Below, in pieces: positions 62,072-64,000 of a stretch of 64,000 nt of DNA (its first letter is position 1; each line of letters begins with the position of its first letter). Under the pieces are notes generated by a model. It made no database searches, was not told the origin of the DNA, and worked only from the letters and a program-made list of their open reading frames with translations. Location of the stretch: the NCBI GenBank assembly GCA_039029195.1, contig JBCCGR010000005.1, positions 100,240-164,239 of the forward strand, in the 5' to 3' direction. The translations under genes were made by a program, and so were the position numbers. The stretch is from JBCCGR01 sp039029195. GTDB lineage: Bacteria; Pseudomonadota; Alphaproteobacteria; Rhizobiales; Rhizobiaceae.

Positions 62072-62764
62072 TCAATTATTGCTGAGCCAGGTGTCATAGT
62101 CTGAAACCAGCAGGCGATACGGCTCTTCATCTTCCTCAATCGTCGAGAAACGACCGACCGGCTCCGCAAACACATTGTCATTGACGTCGTCATTAACGGT
62201 TGAGACTTCACCAATCAGCACATCTCCTCCTTCACCCCAGAAGGTGTGCCAGTTTCCCGGTCTCAGCGTGACGCTCTCGCCGGGCTCCAGCACCAGCACA
62301 TCGCCTCCCTTCAGAGTTCGGGCAACGCCGTCGCACGTGACGGGCACATCAAGGGATTTGTCGATCTTACCATCTGGTCCGGATTCGTTCATGCGGATCG
62401 CCAGCTTTGCCCCACCCCTGTTGATGATGTCCTCGGTCTTCAGCACGTGCCGGTGCATCGGCGTCACCTGATCGTGCCGCGACATCATGATCTTTTCCGC
62501 GTAGCACATGCCTCCGGTTTTCAACTCGCTGACATCACCATTGCGGACGGTGAACAGGAACAGACCCTTTTTGGCGAAGTCGCCCTGCCCGAAGTCGGTG
62601 ATGTCCCAGCCGAGGCGGGCTTTTAAAACACCGTCTTCAATGTCCGCTTTTCGGGCTCGCATCTCATCCACGCCCCAATGAGCAAAAGGAGGCAAGGCAA
62701 AACGAAACGATGAGATGAAGTCATGTGCTTCGCGAATGATCGTGTTGATCTGGGATCGTTGCAT
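62072..62764 (-). CDS. D-lyxose isomerase-like cupin
   Basis: A 230-residue cupin matching the D-lyxose ketol-isomerase/DUF1498 family. Metal ligands are visible: His104, His106 and Glu111 (TPMHRHVLKTED) and a late His in GNWHTFWGEG (near 173). Expected reaction: interconversion of D-lyxose and D-xylulose (or D-mannose/D-fructose) with Mn or Zn. The ATG at 62764 is the natural start. Upstream of the BNR gene by about 88 bases, same strand. Confidence 0.88.
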   Translation of the reverse strand: MQRSQINTIIREAHDFISSFRFALPPFAHWGVDEMRARKADIEDGVLKARLGWDITDFGQGDFAKKGLFLFTVRNGDVSELKTGGMCYAEKIMMSRHDQVTPMHRHVLKTEDIINRGGAKLAIRMNESGPDGKIDKSLDVPVTCDGVARTLKGGDVLVLEPGESVTLRPGNWHTFWGEGGDVLIGEVSTVNDDVNDNVFAEPVGRFSTIEEDEEPYRLLVSDYDTWLSNN

Positions 62765-62925
62765 GGGTCGGTCCTGAAAATTGGCGTTCTTAAGCCAGAT
62801 GTAAGCAGAAACTTGCTGTCTTCACGAAGAGCGAATGATGCCCGGTCTCACATTGTGATGAACAGCAATTTTAGCTAAACAGACGTCAACCGCGAGACAA
62901 AATCAATAGCCCAGAGACCCTTGCC

Positions 62926-63909
62926 ATGAACAGCAATCATCCGACCCGGTTGATCACAATTTTCGGCGGATCAGGCTTTGTTGGGCGTCATCTGACAAGA
63001 GCATTGGCAAAGCGTGGATATCGGGTGCGGGCAGCGGTTCGCCGACCAGATCTGGCAGGCCATCTCCAACCATTGGGCAATGTCAGCCAGATCGCCGCTG
63101 TTCAGGCAAATCTGCGTTATCCCTGGTCTGTGGAACAGGCCGCCCAAGGGTCCGATTTGATCATCAATCTGGTTGCGATCCTTTATGAAACCGGCCGTCA
63201 GACCTTTTCGGCTGTTCAGGAAGCCGGTGCCGCAGCTGTCGCCAAGACAGCGAAAGACCTTAACGTACCTCTGGTGCATATATCGGCCATTGGCGCAGAC
63301 ACTGAGGCTGGCTCGGATTATGCCCGAACCAAGGGTATGGCGGAAAAACGGGTGCGGGAGTTGGTGCCAGATGCAACCATCGTCCGCCCGTCGATTATCT
63401 TTGGTCCGGAGGATGAGTTCTTCAACAAGTTTGCCGAGATGAGTAGGCTATCCCCCGCCCTGCCGATGATTGGCGGAGGCCACACGAAGTTCCAACCGGT
63501 GTTTGTCGGGGACGTGGCCGAGGCCATCGCCCGCATTGTTGATGATCATTTCGATGAAGGGGAAACTGCTGGCAAGACCTACGAACTCGGCGGGCCAGAG
63601 GTTGCTTCCTTCCGTGAATGCATGGAAAAAATGCTCGACATAATTGACCGCAAGCGAGTTTTGGCCACCATTCCTTTTGGTGTTGCGCGTGCAATGGGAT
63701 CTGTGATGCAGTTCGCGCCCAAACCACCACTGACACCCGATCAGGTGCGGTTGCTTGAAAGCGACAATGTGGTTGGTGGCGATGCAAAGAGGGAAAACCG
63801 CACGCTTGAAGGGCTTGGCATCGCGCCTCGCACAATGGCATCCGTTCTTCCAAGCTATCTGGTTCGCTTCCGCCCGCGCGGACAGTACGAGATCGACCGC
63901 GGAATCTGA
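62926..63909 (+). CDS. complex I NDUFA9-like NAD(P)H-binding protein
   Basis: A 327-residue atypical SDR similar to the mitochondrial complex I accessory subunit NDUFA9. Dinucleotide-binding motif IFGGSGFVGRHLTRAL (about 12-28), YARTKGMAEK (YxxxK region) and SIIFGPEDEFFNKFA. In alphaproteobacteria this family is associated with NADH dehydrogenase function or quinone synthesis, but the role is not established. Runs to within 91 bases of the window end. Confidence 0.9.
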   Translation: MNSNHPTRLITIFGGSGFVGRHLTRALAKRGYRVRAAVRRPDLAGHLQPLGNVSQIAAVQANLRYPWSVEQAAQGSDLIINLVAILYETGRQTFSAVQEAGAAAVAKTAKDLNVPLVHISAIGADTEAGSDYARTKGMAEKRVRELVPDATIVRPSIIFGPEDEFFNKFAEMSRLSPALPMIGGGHTKFQPVFVGDVAEAIARIVDDHFDEGETAGKTYELGGPEVASFRECMEKMLDIIDRKRVLATIPFGVARAMGSVMQFAPKPPLTPDQVRLLESDNVVGGDAKRENRTLEGLGIAPRTMASVLPSYLVRFRPRGQYEIDRGI

Positions 63910-64000
63910 CGGTACGGGCGTCAATCACTCTCTCTTCTATCCGAAATGGTATTTTAAGCGTTTGGCGATAGGTCAAATGCATGCAAACCGCCGCCGAAAT

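Overview
The window reads as a chromosomal segment of an alphaproteobacterium of the order Hyphomicrobiales (Rhizobiales). The evidence is the gene content: a complete aapJQMP-type general L-amino-acid ABC transporter, IalB-family proteins, a BTLCP periplasmic cysteine peptidase, PAS_5, DUF3126, DUF1761 and DUF502 proteins, a folE-hisI-patatin-CBS block, and the mfd/sdhE/recG arrangement. Base composition is moderately GC-rich, except for a paler stretch around 4.7-6.4 kb. Coding density is high. There is no rRNA, insertion sequence, phage gene or CRISPR array; one tRNA gene (Lys, TTT) is present.

Layout. (1) 0-4.6 kb: a secreted triple-repeat protein, a hemolysin-type acyltransferase, a membrane protein and thrS. 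(2) 4.6-10.7 kb: a region that looks variable. It holds a rhizobial-type palindrome, two AT-richer genes (ParB-like fold protein and methyltransferase), an epimerase, a TMEM43 homologue, and a TetR / DUF4345 / haloalkane dehalogenase module with two nested operator palindromes. (3) 10.7-15.6 kb: yidD, a NifU/IscU-like scaffold, folE, hisI, a patatin-like phospholipase, a CBS-pair protein and a rhomboid protease. (4) 15.6-23.6 kb: PAS_5 and tandem PilZ proteins, an ArsR-SRPBCC-DUF1761 operon with a probable leaderless start, a secreted hydrolase, a BTLCP peptidase, gamma carbonic anhydrase, small conserved proteins and cysE. (5) 23.6-28.6 kb: enoyl-CoA hydratase family protein, two alpha/beta hydrolases, a zf-CHCC protein, a flavin monooxygenase and a DUF2459 protein.

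(6) 28.6-33.5 kb: aapJQMP on the minus strand, with a strong hairpin terminator after aapJ that should make the binding protein more abundant than the membrane parts. (7) 33.8-39.1 kb: metC, two tandem IalB proteins, an orphan YejA-like solute-binding protein and a DsbA/FrnE-like oxidoreductase. (8) 39.1-46.9 kb: mfd overlapping sdhE, divergent from recG, then a MetE-barrel-like protein and a DUF502 protein. (9) 47.1-52.3 kb: glmS and glmU (UDP-GlcNAc synthesis), a SPOR-like membrane protein and a DMT exporter. (10) 52.3-57.4 kb: a secreted caspase-like protein, tRNA-Lys and a type I secretion ABC/HlyD pair. (11) 57.6-64 kb: an MFS transporter translationally coupled to a 1056-residue BNR/sortilin-like propeller protein, a D-lyxose isomerase-like cupin and an NDUFA9-like protein.

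The most unusual non-coding signals are these: ten AAT triplets at exact 11-bp spacing upstream of the BTLCP gene; a C-rich stem-loop plus terminator downstream of it whose loop is complementary (19 of 20 positions) to a G-rich leader or small RNA upstream of the rhomboid gene; and the paired operators at the TetR/dehalogenase and ArsR promoters. No large undescribed multi-gene system can be claimed with confidence. The best candidates for follow-up are the complementary RNA pair, the MetE-like zinc protein, the caspase/DUF4189 protein and the 4.9-6.3 kb gene pair.
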